DNA of 44,071 nucleotides, taken from NCBI GenBank assembly GCA_016793505.1, contig JAEULW010000047.1:1-44071 (forward strand), read 5' to 3'. The notes beneath the pieces were generated by a model. That model had not been told where the DNA came from. It worked only from the letters and a program-made list of their open reading frames with translations, and ran no database searches. This document shows positions 1 to 7,895 of this stretch, one piece after another. A program made the translations under genes and the position numbers. This stretch comes from Methylobacteriaceae bacterium (GTDB lineage: Bacteria; Pseudomonadota; Alphaproteobacteria; Rhizobiales; Beijerinckiaceae). Numbering within the stretch: the stretch's first letter is position 1; every line of letters starts with the position of its first letter.

Positions 1-592
1 AGACGAGCAGCACGGCCCCGGCGATCGCCATCCGCGTCCCGTAGGCGGCGCGCCCCTGCGTCGCCGCCTCGACATGAAATACGAGATTGGCCGCGGCGAG
101 GAACAGCACGAGCCCGAGCACGCGCAGATTGCGCCAGTTCCGGCCCGCGACGATTTCGCGCGCCGCGAGCCCCGCCAGCGCGAGCAGGAAGGCGACGTCG
201 ATCGCCGCCGCGAGCGGCGCGCCGATCCACGCCGAAATCGCCACCGCGAGGCGGCCGGCGATCCATGTCGCCCACAGCGCCGCGAGCGGCCGGCCCGCCA
301 CCGGCAATCTTCCGGTCCAGTTCGGGATCGCGGTGAGCAGGAATCCCGCCATCGCCGCGCCGAGATAGCCGAACAGCAGTTCGTGCGCGTGCCAGTCGAC
401 CGGCGCGAAGCGCGAGGGCAGGGCGAAATGGCCCTCCCACATCGGCAGCCACAGCGCCATCGCGACGAGGCCGACGACGCCCGCGCCGAGAAAGAACGGC
501 CGGAATCCATAAGAGAACAGCACGGGCCCTGCATGCCTGCGCCAGTTCTGCGGACTGTCGGCGCGTCGCGCCGGGATCGGTGGTTCGCTCAT
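1..592 (-). CDS. NnrS family membrane protein, 3' part cut by the window edge
   Basis: Reverse-strand frame starting at ATG 592-590 and running off the left edge, about 197 residues visible. The N-terminus contains [14 protein letters not shown] (about residues 24-37), then [22 protein letters not shown] and a PNWTGRLPV segment. This is the pattern of NnrS, a heme- and copper-containing multi-pass inner-membrane protein linked to nitric-oxide/nitrosative stress and denitrification in proteobacteria. At least four hydrophobic stretches are seen in the part present, and full-length family members are about 400 residues. A GAGAGGAGC ribosome site lies directly upstream of the ATG. It is divergent from gatB, with 124 bp between the starts. 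The family call is firm; a role in NO stress here is inferred from the family. Confidence 0.85.
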   Translation of the reverse strand, partial: MSEPPIPARRADSPQNWRRHAGPVLFSYGFRPFFLGAGVVGLVAMALWLPMWEGHFALPSRFAPVDWHAHELLFGYLGAAMAGFLLTAIPNWTGRLPVAGRPLAALWATWIAGRLAVAISAWIGAPLAAAIDVAFLLALAGLAAREIVAGRNWRNLRVLGLVLFLAAANLVFHVEAATQGRAAYGTRMAIAGAVLLV

Positions 593-641
593 TGCTCCTC
601 TCCGCGCCGGCGACCTTCGGGCCGCGCCGCCGGCGAGCGCC

Positions 642-670
642 TTGTCGGGCGTCAAGCCGTCTTCTAGAAC
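642..670 (+). promoter_or_regulatory. Candidate sigma-70 promoter of gatB
   Basis: TTGTCG at 642-647 and TAGAAC at 665-670 are separated by 17 bp, each matching 4 of 6 consensus bases. The predicted transcription start lies about 40 bp before the gatB ATG at 717. This argues that the in-frame TTG at 642 is a promoter base and not a start codon. Confidence 0.4.
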
Positions 671-716
671 GCGCCCGAAGGCCTTCGGCCACGGCAGCCT
701 CGGGCCACAGCAGCGG

Positions 717-2213
717 ATGACCGACATGAACGAGCGCGCGCGTCCCGGCAAACTCATCAAGGGCGCCACCGGCGATTGGGAAGTGGTGATCGGCATGGAG
801 ATCCATGCGCAGGTCGCCTCGAAAGCCAAGCTCTTCTCGGGCGCCTCGACCGCATTCGGCGGCGCGCCCAACGCCCACGTCTCTCTGGTCGATGCGGCGA
901 TGCCCGGCATGTTGCCGGTGATCAACCGCGAATGCGTGGCGCAGGCCGTGCGCACCGGCCTCGGCCTCGGCGCGCAGATCCATCTGCGCTCGGTCTTCGA
1001 CCGCAAGAACTATTTCTACCCCGACCTGCCGCAGGGGTATCAGATCTCGCAGTACAAGAACCCGGTCGTCGGCGAGGGCGAGGTGATCGTCGACGTGACG
1101 CCGACCGAGCAGATCCGCGTCGGCGTCGAGCGGCTGCATCTGGAACAGGACGCCGGCAAGTCGCTGCACGACCAGTCGCCGACCATGAGCTTCGTCGATC
1201 TCAACCGCTCCGGCGTCGCGCTGATGGAGATCGTCTCGCGCCCCGACATGCGCTCGGCGGAGGAGGCCAAGGCCTACGTCTCCAAGCTCAGGACCATCCT
1301 GCGCTACATCGGCTCCTGCGACGGCGACATGGAGAAAGGCAATCTGCGCGCCGACGTCAACGTCTCGGTGCGCCGCCCCGGCGAGCCGCTCGGCACCCGC
1401 TGCGAGATCAAGAACGTCAATTCGATCCGCTTCATCGGCCAGGCGATCGAGACCGAGGCGCGCCGCCAGATCGCCATCCTCGAGGATGGCGGCAGGATCG
1501 ACCAGGAGACGCGTCTCTTCGATCCAGGCAAGGGCGAGACGCGCTCGATGCGCTCCAAGGAAGAGGCGCACGACTATCGCTACTTCCCCGATCCCGACCT
1601 GTTGCCGCTGGAGTTCGATCAGGCTTTCGTCGACGCGCTGGCGCGCGACCTGCCCGAACTGCCCGACGCCAAGAAGGCGCGCTTCATGCGCGACTACGGT
1701 CTGCCCGCCTATGACGCCGGCGTGCTCGTCGCCGATCGCGAGACTGCCGACTGGTATGAAGCGGCGGCGCGGCACGGCGGCGTCAGGCGCGACGCCAAGG
1801 CGGTCGCCAACTGGGTGATGGGCGACGTCGCCGCCTACGCCAACAGCATCGGCAGGGCGGTCTACGAGACGCATCTGACGCCGGCGCAGATCGCCGGCCT
1901 CGTCGATCTCATTGGCGAGGGCGCGATCTCCGGCAAGATCGCCAAGGACGTGCTGGCGCTGCTGATCGGCGAGGAGAAGACCGCCGATCCGCGCGCCCTC
2001 GTCGAGGCGCGCGGCCTGCGTCAGGTCACCGATACGGGCGCGATCGAGACGGCGATCGAGGCCGTCGTCGCCGCCAATCCCGACAAGGTCGAGCAGGCCA
2101 AGGCCAAGCCGACGATGCTCGGCTGGTTCGTCGGGCAGGTGATGAAACAGACCGGCGGCAAGGCCAATCCGCAGGCCGTCAATGATCTGCTGAAGGCCAG
2201 ACTCGGTCTCTGA
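717..2213 (+). CDS. gatB: Aspartyl/glutamyl-tRNA(Asn/Gln) amidotransferase subunit B
   Basis: GatB binds mischarged Glu-tRNA(Gln) or Asp-tRNA(Asn), phosphorylates the acyl group and amidates it with ammonia delivered from GatA. It acts in the cytoplasmic GatCAB complex. The 498-residue product has the typical length. It shows [10 protein letters not shown] near the N-terminus, [20 protein letters not shown], the [10 protein letters not shown] segment, and the C-terminal tail/YqeY domain ending in [14 protein letters not shown], all GatB hallmarks. The ATG at 717 is chosen; a second in-frame ATG lies at 726. The frame is open back to a TTG at 642, which coincides with the predicted -35 box. 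gatA and gatC are not in the window. The gene is followed by a strong hairpin at 2214-2249. Confidence 0.97.
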   Translation: MTDMNERARPGKLIKGATGDWEVVIGMEIHAQVASKAKLFSGASTAFGGAPNAHVSLVDAAMPGMLPVINRECVAQAVRTGLGLGAQIHLRSVFDRKNYFYPDLPQGYQISQYKNPVVGEGEVIVDVTPTEQIRVGVERLHLEQDAGKSLHDQSPTMSFVDLNRSGVALMEIVSRPDMRSAEEAKAYVSKLRTILRYIGSCDGDMEKGNLRADVNVSVRRPGEPLGTRCEIKNVNSIRFIGQAIETEARRQIAILEDGGRIDQETRLFDPGKGETRSMRSKEEAHDYRYFPDPDLLPLEFDQAFVDALARDLPELPDAKKARFMRDYGLPAYDAGVLVADRETADWYEAAARHGGVRRDAKAVANWVMGDVAAYANSIGRAVYETHLTPAQIAGLVDLIGEGAISGKIAKDVLALLIGEEKTADPRALVEARGLRQVTDTGAIETAIEAVVAANPDKVEQAKAKPTMLGWFVGQVMKQTGGKANPQAVNDLLKARLGL

Positions 2214-2249
2214 CGAATCGCGAATCGCATCGCGCCGATTCGCGATTCG
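2214..2249 (+). terminator. Strong hairpin directly after gatB, probable terminator
   Basis: Perfect 14-bp inverted repeat, arms 2214-2227 and 2236-2249, with an 8-nt loop, beginning at the first base after the gatB stop. Each arm is itself built from the repeated unit CGAATCG. There is no immediate U-tract; a T6 run occurs only at 2286-2291. It is therefore either an imperfect intrinsic terminator or an mRNA 3'-end stabiliser. Confidence 0.55.
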
Positions 2250-2801
2250 CGCGCGTCTGGCGCCCGACGCAGCGTTTCGCGACAGTTTTTTCGCGCCGCG
2301 CGCGCGCTTTCCAAAAAAAAATTTTCGCGTGGCGCCGACGCATGCTCTTGCATCGCGCGTCGATCGATCGGATGCGCCCGCGCCCCGGCGGCGCCCGATG
2401 CGCCCTCGTTCGTCGCCGATCACGGCGCGCGCCCAGGCGTCGTGTCGTCGCGCATCGCGCGCTCTTGCGTTTACGCCAGTAAATGCAGGCACATCTTGCT
2501 CACGAGCCGGCGCCCGCCAGCGCGCTGTCGCGCCTTCTGGCGGCCTCGCCGCCGCTGCATTCTGCGCCTTCTTGCGCGCCCGTCGGCGCCTCCTTCGATG
2601 CGCGCGCGCAGCCTCGCGCGACCCCTCGCGCGCCGTTCGGAATCGCCTCGCCGAAGCAAGAAACGCCCGCGCCGCAAGCCTGAACGAAGCGTTGCCGCGT
2701 TCGTTAGACTTGCACGAGTGGTTAACCCGGCTACTTTATTTTCGCCTCTCGCCGGGCAGCGAAAGAATGCTGGTCGGCGACATCTCAGAAGGGACCTCAC
2801 G
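2250..2801. other. Non-coding stretch between gatB and the H1-like gene
   Basis: About 550 bases without a supportable gene. The open frames crossing it are arginine/alanine-rich and lack family motifs, as expected of GC-rich shadows. It holds a T6 run (2286-2291), an A9T4 tract (2313-2325) that stands out from the GC-rich surroundings and could be bent DNA, a short inverted repeat TTTAC-N4-GTAAA (2470-2483), and the probable promoter of the H1-like gene near its right end. Confidence 0.5.
2710..2737 (+). promoter_or_regulatory. Candidate promoter of the histone H1-like gene
   Basis: TTGCAC at 2710-2715 (5 of 6 matches to TTGACA) and TACTTT at 2732-2737, spaced 16 bp. The surrounding AT-rich patch (GTTAACCC...TTTATTTT) is unusual for this sequence. 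It lies about 65 bp upstream of the gene start. Confidence 0.35.
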
Positions 2802-3026
2802 ATGGCGAAGGCAACGAAGAAGGCGACCAAGAAGTCGACCGCCAAGAAGGGCGCGCGGAAGTCCGCGAAGAAGTCGACCGCCAAGAAGGCGACCAAGAAG
2901 GCCGCCAAGAAGGGCGCCAAGAAAGCCGCCAAGAAGGGCGCGCGCAAGACGGCCAAGAAGACGGCCAAGAAGTCGGCCCGCAAGTCGACCCGCAAGGCGG
3001 CTGCTCCGGCTCCGGCCGCTGGCTGA
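2802..3026 (+). CDS. Histone H1-like, lysine/alanine-rich DNA-binding protein
   Basis: A 74-residue, extremely basic, low-complexity protein made of repeated K-K-A/S/T-x units (AKKATKKS, AKKGARKS, AKKAAKKG) and ending in an APAPAAG tail. It resembles the C-terminal tail of eukaryotic histone H1 and the bacterial H1-like proteins (Hc1, AlgP and HctB types, and small alphaproteobacterial versions), which bind DNA non-specifically and compact the nucleoid. It contains no aromatic residues, acidic residues or cysteine. The ATG at 2802 is preceded by AGAAGGGA at a good distance. A longer in-frame extension exists upstream but is arginine-rich, motif-free and without a ribosome site, so it was rejected. 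The gene appears monocistronic. The internal DNA repeats make its length prone to slippage between strains. Confidence 0.8.
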   Translation: MAKATKKATKKSTAKKGARKSAKKSTAKKATKKAAKKGAKKAAKKGARKTAKKTAKKSARKSTRKAAAPAPAAG

Positions 3027-3246
3027 ACCGAGACGATCCAGCCGGGCGCCTGTCGTATGGTTTCGACGGGCGTCGATGCTCCGGAATCCGCCTGCATCGC
3101 AGCGCCGGACAATATCTGGAGCGGCATCCGCTCAAACGGCGGCGCTCGGTTTTCTTCCGTTACTTCATTGCTCCGGGCGCCGCGTCGGACCGTCTGCATT
3201 GCAGCAGGCGTCATCTTGCGGCGCCCGATCGGCGGCGTGACGCGCT

Positions 3247-3825
3247 GTGTCGCCTGACGCCGCCGCCCCTCCTTCCGCAACTCCGCCCGCGCCATCCCGC
3301 TTCGTGCTGCGCGACGCCCGCATGCAGGATGTCGCCGAGCTGCGCGCGCTGCTCGCGGCGGCCTGGGCTGCGACCTATCGCGACCTCATCGGCGATGACG
3401 CGCTCGCGGCGATGACGCGCGAAGCCTTGCGCCCTGAAACGCTCGCCGCCGCTCTCGGCGATCCATCCCGCCTGACCCTGGTGGCGCTCGACGGCGCTGC
3501 GCTGCTCGGCGTCGTCGCCGCCGAGTTGCGGCCGGCCGCGACGCATGTCGCCCGGCTCTATGCGGCGCCCGGCGCCGAGGGGCGCGGCGTCGGCACGGCG
3601 CTGCTGGCGGCGTTGCGGGCGCGCCGACCCGACATGCCGGTGACGCTGCATGTGGCGAGCGCCAACGCCAGGGCGCGCGGCTTTTATGCGGCGCGCGGCT
3701 TCCGTGATCGCGGGCCTGGCCGCGAGATCGTCGCCGGCGTCGCCTTCGACGTGCGCGTCCTGGAGCTGCCGGTCGGCGCGCCTATGGCGCCGTCGAGCAC
3801 TGCGCCCAGAACTGCCGCCAGATGA
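3247..3825 (+). CDS. GNAT family N-acetyltransferase
   Basis: A 192-residue protein with the GNAT fold: an N-terminal FVLRDARMQDVAEL segment (about residues 19-32), a central beta-strand VALDGAALLGVVAAELRP, the acetyl-CoA motif A strand and loop VARLYAAPGAEGRGVGTALL (R/Q-x-x-G-x-G type), and the C-terminal VASANARARGFYAARGF motif. It probably transfers an acetyl group to a small-molecule amine or a protein N-terminus; the substrate is unknown. The start is GTG 3247, since no ATG gives the N-terminal strand; the ribosome site is weak. GNAT genes are commonly found near gatA/gatB in alphaproteobacteria. Its 3' end overlaps the convergent small exported protein gene by 44 bp. Confidence 0.85.
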   Translation: MSPDAAAPPSATPPAPSRFVLRDARMQDVAELRALLAAAWAATYRDLIGDDALAAMTREALRPETLAAALGDPSRLTLVALDGAALLGVVAAELRPAATHVARLYAAPGAEGRGVGTALLAALRARRPDMPVTLHVASANARARGFYAARGFRDRGPGREIVAGVAFDVRVLELPVGAPMAPSSTAPRTAAR

Positions 3826-4057
3826 GATCGGAATCCTCGCCGGCCCGCTTCTTTGCGCGCCAGAGATGCGCGCAGCGGGCGAGGCGGCTCTTCGGCGACT
3901 CGGCTTCGGCGGGGATGGTCGAATGCGTCGGCGCCCGGTCGATCCGCGGCGGCGCGCCCTGCTGGGCGGCGGCCGGCGCGGCGATCAGCAGCAAGGCCGC
4001 CAGGCTGGTGCGGCGCGGAGCGAGACGGCGTCGCGGGATGGGGATCGATAGCGTCAA
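3782..4057 (-). CDS. Small exported protein, function unknown
   Basis: A 91-residue product with a basic n-region (PRRRLAPRR), a hydrophobic core (SLAALLLIAAPAAA) and a probable signal-peptidase site after AAA before QQG. The mature part is about 55 residues with two cysteines in the motif LARCAHLWRAKKRAGEDS...WRQFWAQC. That spacing resembles short periplasmic proteins of Rhizobiales related to the PsiF-type repeat, where the cysteines could form a disulfide. I choose the TTG start at 4057 because AGGA lies 7 nt upstream and the signal peptide then has a normal n-region. The frame is open to an ATG at 4126, which would put about 39 residues before the hydrophobic core. It overlaps the 3' end of the GNAT gene on the other strand. 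Confidence 0.6.
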   Translation of the reverse strand: MTLSIPIPRRRLAPRRTSLAALLLIAAPAAAQQGAPPRIDRAPTHSTIPAEAESPKSRLARCAHLWRAKKRAGEDSDLIWRQFWAQCSTAP

Positions 4058-4129
4058 AGGGCTGTCCTGCAATCGCGCCACTGTGCCGCCGCGCGCGCCG
4101 CGCATCAAGTCCGCGCGCCTGCGCAATCC

Positions 4130-4158
4130 TTGCCAAGGGGACCGGGGTCGGGCATATC
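4130..4158 (+). promoter_or_regulatory. Candidate promoter of tRNA-Ser
   Basis: TTGCCA (4130-4135) and CATATC (4153-4158) separated by exactly 17 bp. The predicted start falls about 25 bp before the mature tRNA 5' end at 4190. The -35 match is 5 of 6; the -10 match is weak. Confidence 0.4.
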
Positions 4159-4189
4159 AGGTCGCCCGCCGGCCGCCCGGCGCGGCGCC

Positions 4190-4283
4190 GGAGACGTGGC
4201 CGAGAGGCTGAAGGCGGCGGTTTGCTAAACCGTTATAGGGTTGTAAAGCCCTATCGAGGGTTCGAATCCCTCCGTCTCCGCCA
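4190..4283 (+). tRNA. tRNA-Ser(GCU), reads AGC/AGU, CCA encoded
   Basis: Acceptor stem GGAGACG (4190-4196) pairs with CGTCTCC (4273-4279), followed by discriminator G 4280 and genome-encoded CCA 4281-4283. The anticodon stem GCGGT/ACCGT encloses TTGCTAA, anticodon GCT at 4224-4226. The long variable arm with an AGGGTT...AGCCCT-type helix is the class II signature of serine tRNAs. The T-arm contains GGGTTCGAATCCC. At 94 nt it has the right size. It marks the switch from conserved genes to the catabolic region. Confidence 0.97.
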
Positions 4284-4344
4284 ACTCTCTGGCCGTTGCT
4301 CATCGTCGGATGACGGGTCCGGCTGCGCGACGGAGCCGCCCCGC

Positions 4345-5520
4345 TCAGGCCGCGCGGACGAACTTGAACACGTCGGGATGCGGCTCGACGCCGAGGCCGG
4401 GGCCGCTCGGCAGGCTGAAGCGGCCGTTGGCGCAAGCCATGTCGCCCGTCACGTAGCGCAGGTTCTTGTCGAAGATCGAGTGCTGATATTCGTGGTAGGG
4501 CACGCGCTTCAGCGCCCCCGCCGCATGCAGGCTCGCCGCCTGGAAGACGCCGATCCCGATCGCCGCATGCGGGATCACGTCGGCGTGGAAGGCGTGCGCC
4601 ATCCGCCCGATATGCAGGAATTCGGTGACGCCGGTGTGCCCCATCTCCGGCTGCACGATGCTCATGCAGCGCCGCTCGAAGCGCGGCCGGTATTCGAAGG
4701 CGGTGCGCCATTCCTCGCCGAGCGCCACCGGACAGCCGACGCCGCGCGCCACCAGCGCCTGGCCGTCGATGTCCTCCGGCTCGCAGGGGGCCTCGGCGAA
4801 ATAGAGATTGTGCGCCTCGAGCCGGCGGATGAGGCGGATCGCCTCGCCGGCGGTGAACTTCCAGTGCAGATCGACCATCAGATCGACCTTCGGGCCGATC
4901 GCCTCGCGCAGCGCCGCCATCTCCTCGACGATGCCTTCGTCCGACACCGCCGCGGCGAATTTGACGCCCGCAAATCCTTTCGCCACCCATTCGACCGCCA
5001 GATCGCAGCGCTCCTTCAGCGTCGCCTTCGGCAGGCCCGAGACATAGGCCTTCAGATGCGGCTCGCGCGCTCCGCCGAGCAGGCTGGCGAGCGGGCGTCC
5101 GACACATTTGCCGAACAGGTCCCACACCGCGATGTCGACGCCGCCGAGCGCGTCGACATAGTAGCCGCCGAAGAAGCCGCGCACCCGCATCAGGTCGTAG
5201 AGATCCTCGTGCAGCACCACCGGCTCGCCGGGATCGCGGCCGATCATCACCGGCGCCAGCACCTCGTCGATGATCGCCTTGGTCGCCTCCGGCGCGACGA
5301 TGCCGTAGCACTCGCCCCAGCCGACGCGGCCGCTCTCGGCGGTGATCTTGATCAGGATCGTCATGTCGGCGCTGGGATAGATCGCGCGGTTGCCCTTGCG
5401 GATGATGTAGCCGCGCTCGTTGATCCGCTCGCCGGGCCTCAGCGGCCCGAGATAGGGCGTCTCGCGCGGGATCGAGATGATGAAGCTCTCGATCCTGGTG
5501 ATCGCGTCGAGCCGGGACAT
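4345..5520 (-). CDS. Mandelate racemase/muconate lactonizing enzyme family protein
   Basis: A 391-residue enolase-superfamily member. The N-terminal capping domain (about 1-135) is followed by the TIM barrel. Metal ligands are visible in order: Asp217 in VDLHW, Glu243 in FAEAP and Glu269 in LGEEW. Lys187 in GVKFA and His318 in PHAAIG fit the two catalytic bases of the mandelate-racemase subgroup; the dyad partner of the His would be Glu292 in QPEMG, where Asp is usual. Known members dehydrate sugar acids or racemise 2-hydroxy acids by proton abstraction alpha to a carboxylate; the exact substrate cannot be read. Start ATG 5520 has AGGAG 8 nt upstream. It lies 32 bp after the SDR gene, probably in one transcript with the SDR and thiolase. 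Confidence 0.88.
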   Translation of the reverse strand: MSRLDAITRIESFIISIPRETPYLGPLRPGERINERGYIIRKGNRAIYPSADMTILIKITAESGRVGWGECYGIVAPEATKAIIDEVLAPVMIGRDPGEPVVLHEDLYDLMRVRGFFGGYYVDALGGVDIAVWDLFGKCVGRPLASLLGGAREPHLKAYVSGLPKATLKERCDLAVEWVAKGFAGVKFAAAVSDEGIVEEMAALREAIGPKVDLMVDLHWKFTAGEAIRLIRRLEAHNLYFAEAPCEPEDIDGQALVARGVGCPVALGEEWRTAFEYRPRFERRCMSIVQPEMGHTGVTEFLHIGRMAHAFHADVIPHAAIGIGVFQAASLHAAGALKRVPYHEYQHSIFDKNLRYVTGDMACANGRFSLPSGPGLGVEPHPDVFKFVRAA

Positions 5521-5552
5521 GGCGTGAACTCCTGCGGAACGCGACGCGGCGC

Positions 5553-6347
5553 TCAAACGACGCCGCCGTCGACGATGTAGGTCTGGCCGGCGCAGCGCCG
5601 CGATTCGGCCGAGGCGAGCCACAGCGCGAGGCGCGCCACGTCGGAGGCTTCGAGATGCTCCTTGACGCACTGGCGCTCGAGATAGCGCTCGAACTTGGCC
5701 GGGTCCTCGGCCATGGCGCCGGCCCGCTGCTTGTCCGTCCAGATCATGCCGGGGGCGATCGAATTGACGCGGATGCCGGCCGGGCCGAGCTCGCGCGCCA
5801 TCGATTTCGTCATGCCCATGATCGCCGCTTTCGCCGTCGTGTAGGCGATCAGCCCGGCCGCCCCGAACATCCAGGAGATCGAGCCGAGATTGACGATCGC
5901 CCCGCCGCCGGCCGCCGCCATGCGTGGGGCGACCGCCTGCGCGGCGAAGAACTGGTGGCGCGCATTGGTGGCGAACCGGTCGTCCCAGCTCTCCGGCGTC
6001 ACCTGATCGAGCGGCTGGCGCGCATCGTCGCCGGCGTTGTTGATCAGCGCCCGGAACGGCCCGAGCCGGCCCTCCAGATCGGCGATCGCCGCGCGCAACG
6101 CCGCGATGTCGCGCAGATCGACGACCCTCGTCGCGACCTCATGGCCCGTCGCCGCGCGCGCCGCCGCGCGCATGCGCTCCAGAGCCTGCGCATTGATGTC
6201 GAGGCCGGCGACGCGCGCGCCCTGCGCGGCGAAATACAGCGCGATCTCCGCGCCGATGCCGGAGCCGGCGCCGGTCACCAGCACCGCCGCGCCGGAAAGA
6301 TCGGGATAGCGCGCGCCGGTCGTGGCGGGATGCGGGGCAGGGGACAT
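5553..6347 (-). CDS. SDR family NAD(P)-dependent oxidoreductase
   Basis: A 264-residue classical short-chain dehydrogenase: TGAGSGIG cofactor motif at residues 25-32, NNAG at 103-106, the catalytic Ser region (LGSIS, 154-158), Tyr169-x-x-x-Lys173, and the C-terminal IVDGGVV typical of classical SDRs. Asp50 after the second strand (GLDI) favours NAD over NADP. The likely reaction is oxidation of a hydroxyl to a ketone on a sugar acid or 3-hydroxyacyl substrate. It sits between the thiolase (72 bp upstream) and the mandelate-racemase-family gene (32 bp downstream), which suggests joint oxidation and dehydration of a hydroxy acid. Confidence 0.9.
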   Translation of the reverse strand: MSPAPHPATTGARYPDLSGAAVLVTGAGSGIGAEIALYFAAQGARVAGLDINAQALERMRAAARAATGHEVATRVVDLRDIAALRAAIADLEGRLGPFRALINNAGDDARQPLDQVTPESWDDRFATNARHQFFAAQAVAPRMAAAGGGAIVNLGSISWMFGAAGLIAYTTAKAAIMGMTKSMARELGPAGIRVNSIAPGMIWTDKQRAGAMAEDPAKFERYLERQCVKEHLEASDVARLALWLASAESRRCAGQTYIVDGGVV

Positions 6348-6419
6348 GCGGACCTTGACGACGGGGCCGCGGCGAATCCCCGGCCGGAGCGGAGTATGCC
6401 GGGGTCTCCGCCCGACGTC

Positions 6420-7622
6420 TCAGGCGATTTCCAGCAGTCCCGCCGCGCCCATGCCGCCGCCGACGCACATCGTCACCACGGCGTAGCGCGCGCCGCGCCG
6501 CTTGCCCTCGATCAGCGCATGTCCCACCAGCCGCGCTCCCGACATGCCGTAGGGATGGCCGACGGCGATGGCGCCGCCGTCGACATTGTAGAGGTCGGGG
6601 TCGATGCCGAGCCGGTCGCGGCAATAGAGCGCCTGCACGGCGAAGGCCTCGTTCAGCTCCCACAGGCCGATGTCGGAAACCTTCAACCCGTGCCGCGCCA
6701 GCAGCTTCGGCACGGCGAAGACCGGACCTATGCCCATCTCGTCCGGATCGCATCCTGCGACCGCGATTCCGCGCAGCGCGCCGAGCGGGGAAAGCCCGCG
6801 CCGCTCGGCCTCGCGCCGCTCCATCAGCACTGAGGCCGAGGCGCCGTCGGACAGTTGCGAGGCGTTGCCGGCGGTGACGAAGCGGCCCTGTTTCACCGTC
6901 TGGCCGTCGGCGAACACGGGTTTCAGGGCGGCGAGGCCCTCGGCGGTGGTGTCGGCGCGCGGGCCCTCGTCACGCGTCAGCGTCGTCTCGACGCGGCGTT
7001 CCTCGCCGGTCGTCTTGTCCTTGGTGAGCATCAGGCTCGGCATCGGGACGATCTCGGCGTCGAAGCGTCCCGCGGCCTGCGCCGCCACGGTGCGCTGCTG
7101 CGATTGCAGCGAATAGGCGTCCTGCGCCGCGCGCGACACGCCATAGCGTTCGGCGACGATCTCGGCCGTCTCCAGCATGCTCATGTAGAGATCGGGCTGA
7201 TGCGCGACGAGCCAGGGATCGCGCGCGCGGTCGAGATTGAGCTTGCCCGTCTGGACGAGCGAGATCGACTCGACGCCGCCGCCGACGACGATCGGCGCGC
7301 CGTCCTGCACGATCTGCTGCGCGGCGATGGCGATCGCCATCAGCCCCGAAGCGCATTGCCGGTCGACCGACATGCCGGCGACGGAGGTCGGCAGACCGGC
7401 GCGCAGCGCCGCCTGCCGCGCGATGTTGAGATAGGTCGAGCCTTGCTGCATCGCCGCGCCGAGGACGACGTCGTCGACCTCGCCCGGCTCGACGCCGGCC
7501 CGCGCTACGGCGGCGGCGATGGCGTGGCCGGCGAGCGCCTGCGCCTGCGTGTCGTTGAAGGCGCCGCGATAGGCCTTGCCGATCGGCGTGCGGGCGGTCG
7601 AGACGATGACGGCTTCTCTCAA
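6420..7622 (-). CDS. Acetyl-CoA acyltransferase (thiolase)
   Basis: A 400-residue thiolase with nucleophile Cys90 in DRQCASG, NEAFA, His356 in GHPYG and the second active-site Cys386 in CVGGGMG, so all catalytic residues are present. It cleaves a 3-ketoacyl-CoA with CoA to acetyl-CoA and a shortened acyl-CoA, or runs in the condensing direction. Family length is about 390-400. AAGGAGG lies 11 nt before the ATG at 7622. It leads a probable three-gene minus-strand operon with the SDR and the mandelate-racemase-family enzyme. It could also serve the acyl-CoA dehydrogenase and hydratase genes found further right. Confidence 0.94.
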   Translation of the reverse strand: MREAVIVSTARTPIGKAYRGAFNDTQAQALAGHAIAAAVARAGVEPGEVDDVVLGAAMQQGSTYLNIARQAALRAGLPTSVAGMSVDRQCASGLMAIAIAAQQIVQDGAPIVVGGGVESISLVQTGKLNLDRARDPWLVAHQPDLYMSMLETAEIVAERYGVSRAAQDAYSLQSQQRTVAAQAAGRFDAEIVPMPSLMLTKDKTTGEERRVETTLTRDEGPRADTTAEGLAALKPVFADGQTVKQGRFVTAGNASQLSDGASASVLMERREAERRGLSPLGALRGIAVAGCDPDEMGIGPVFAVPKLLARHGLKVSDIGLWELNEAFAVQALYCRDRLGIDPDLYNVDGGAIAVGHPYGMSGARLVGHALIEGKRRGARYAVVTMCVGGGMGAAGLLEIA

Positions 7623-7895
7623 GGCGGCCTCCTTGCGCGCCGCGGCGCGCTTCCGGCGGCAAGGATAACCGCAGCGCCGCCGCCGGCAATGGCGGGCGGC
7701 GGGTCGTGAGGCGCCCTCGCATCCGGCTGCAAAGGTTCATTCGACCTTGTCCTGATCGAAGTCGAAGGAAAGGGTCGCCGCGCCGCGCAGGATGACATCC
7801 TCGCCGTTTCTATGTCGCCCGCGGAGAGAATGTCGCGGATGCGGCGGCGCAGGACAGCGGAAACGCCTCGCAATGCGATGGCCTCTCCGGCGCCT

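Noticed and set aside
2329..3240. Open frames extending across 2329-3240 and an N-terminal extension of the H1-like protein
   Set aside because: Arginine-rich, motif-free, no ribosome site. The H1-like gene has a good ribosome site at 2802 and a candidate promoter inside the extension.
4190..4283. tRNA-Ser as a proven island attachment site
   Set aside because: No integrase, no second copy of the tRNA 3' end and no transposase seen in the window; kept only as a hypothesis.
3853..5580. Long arginine-rich open frame on the plus strand across the mandelate-racemase-family gene
   Set aside because: It is antisense to a gene with intact catalytic motifs and crosses the tRNA. Its composition (R, A, D, H-rich) is typical of a GC-rich shadow frame.
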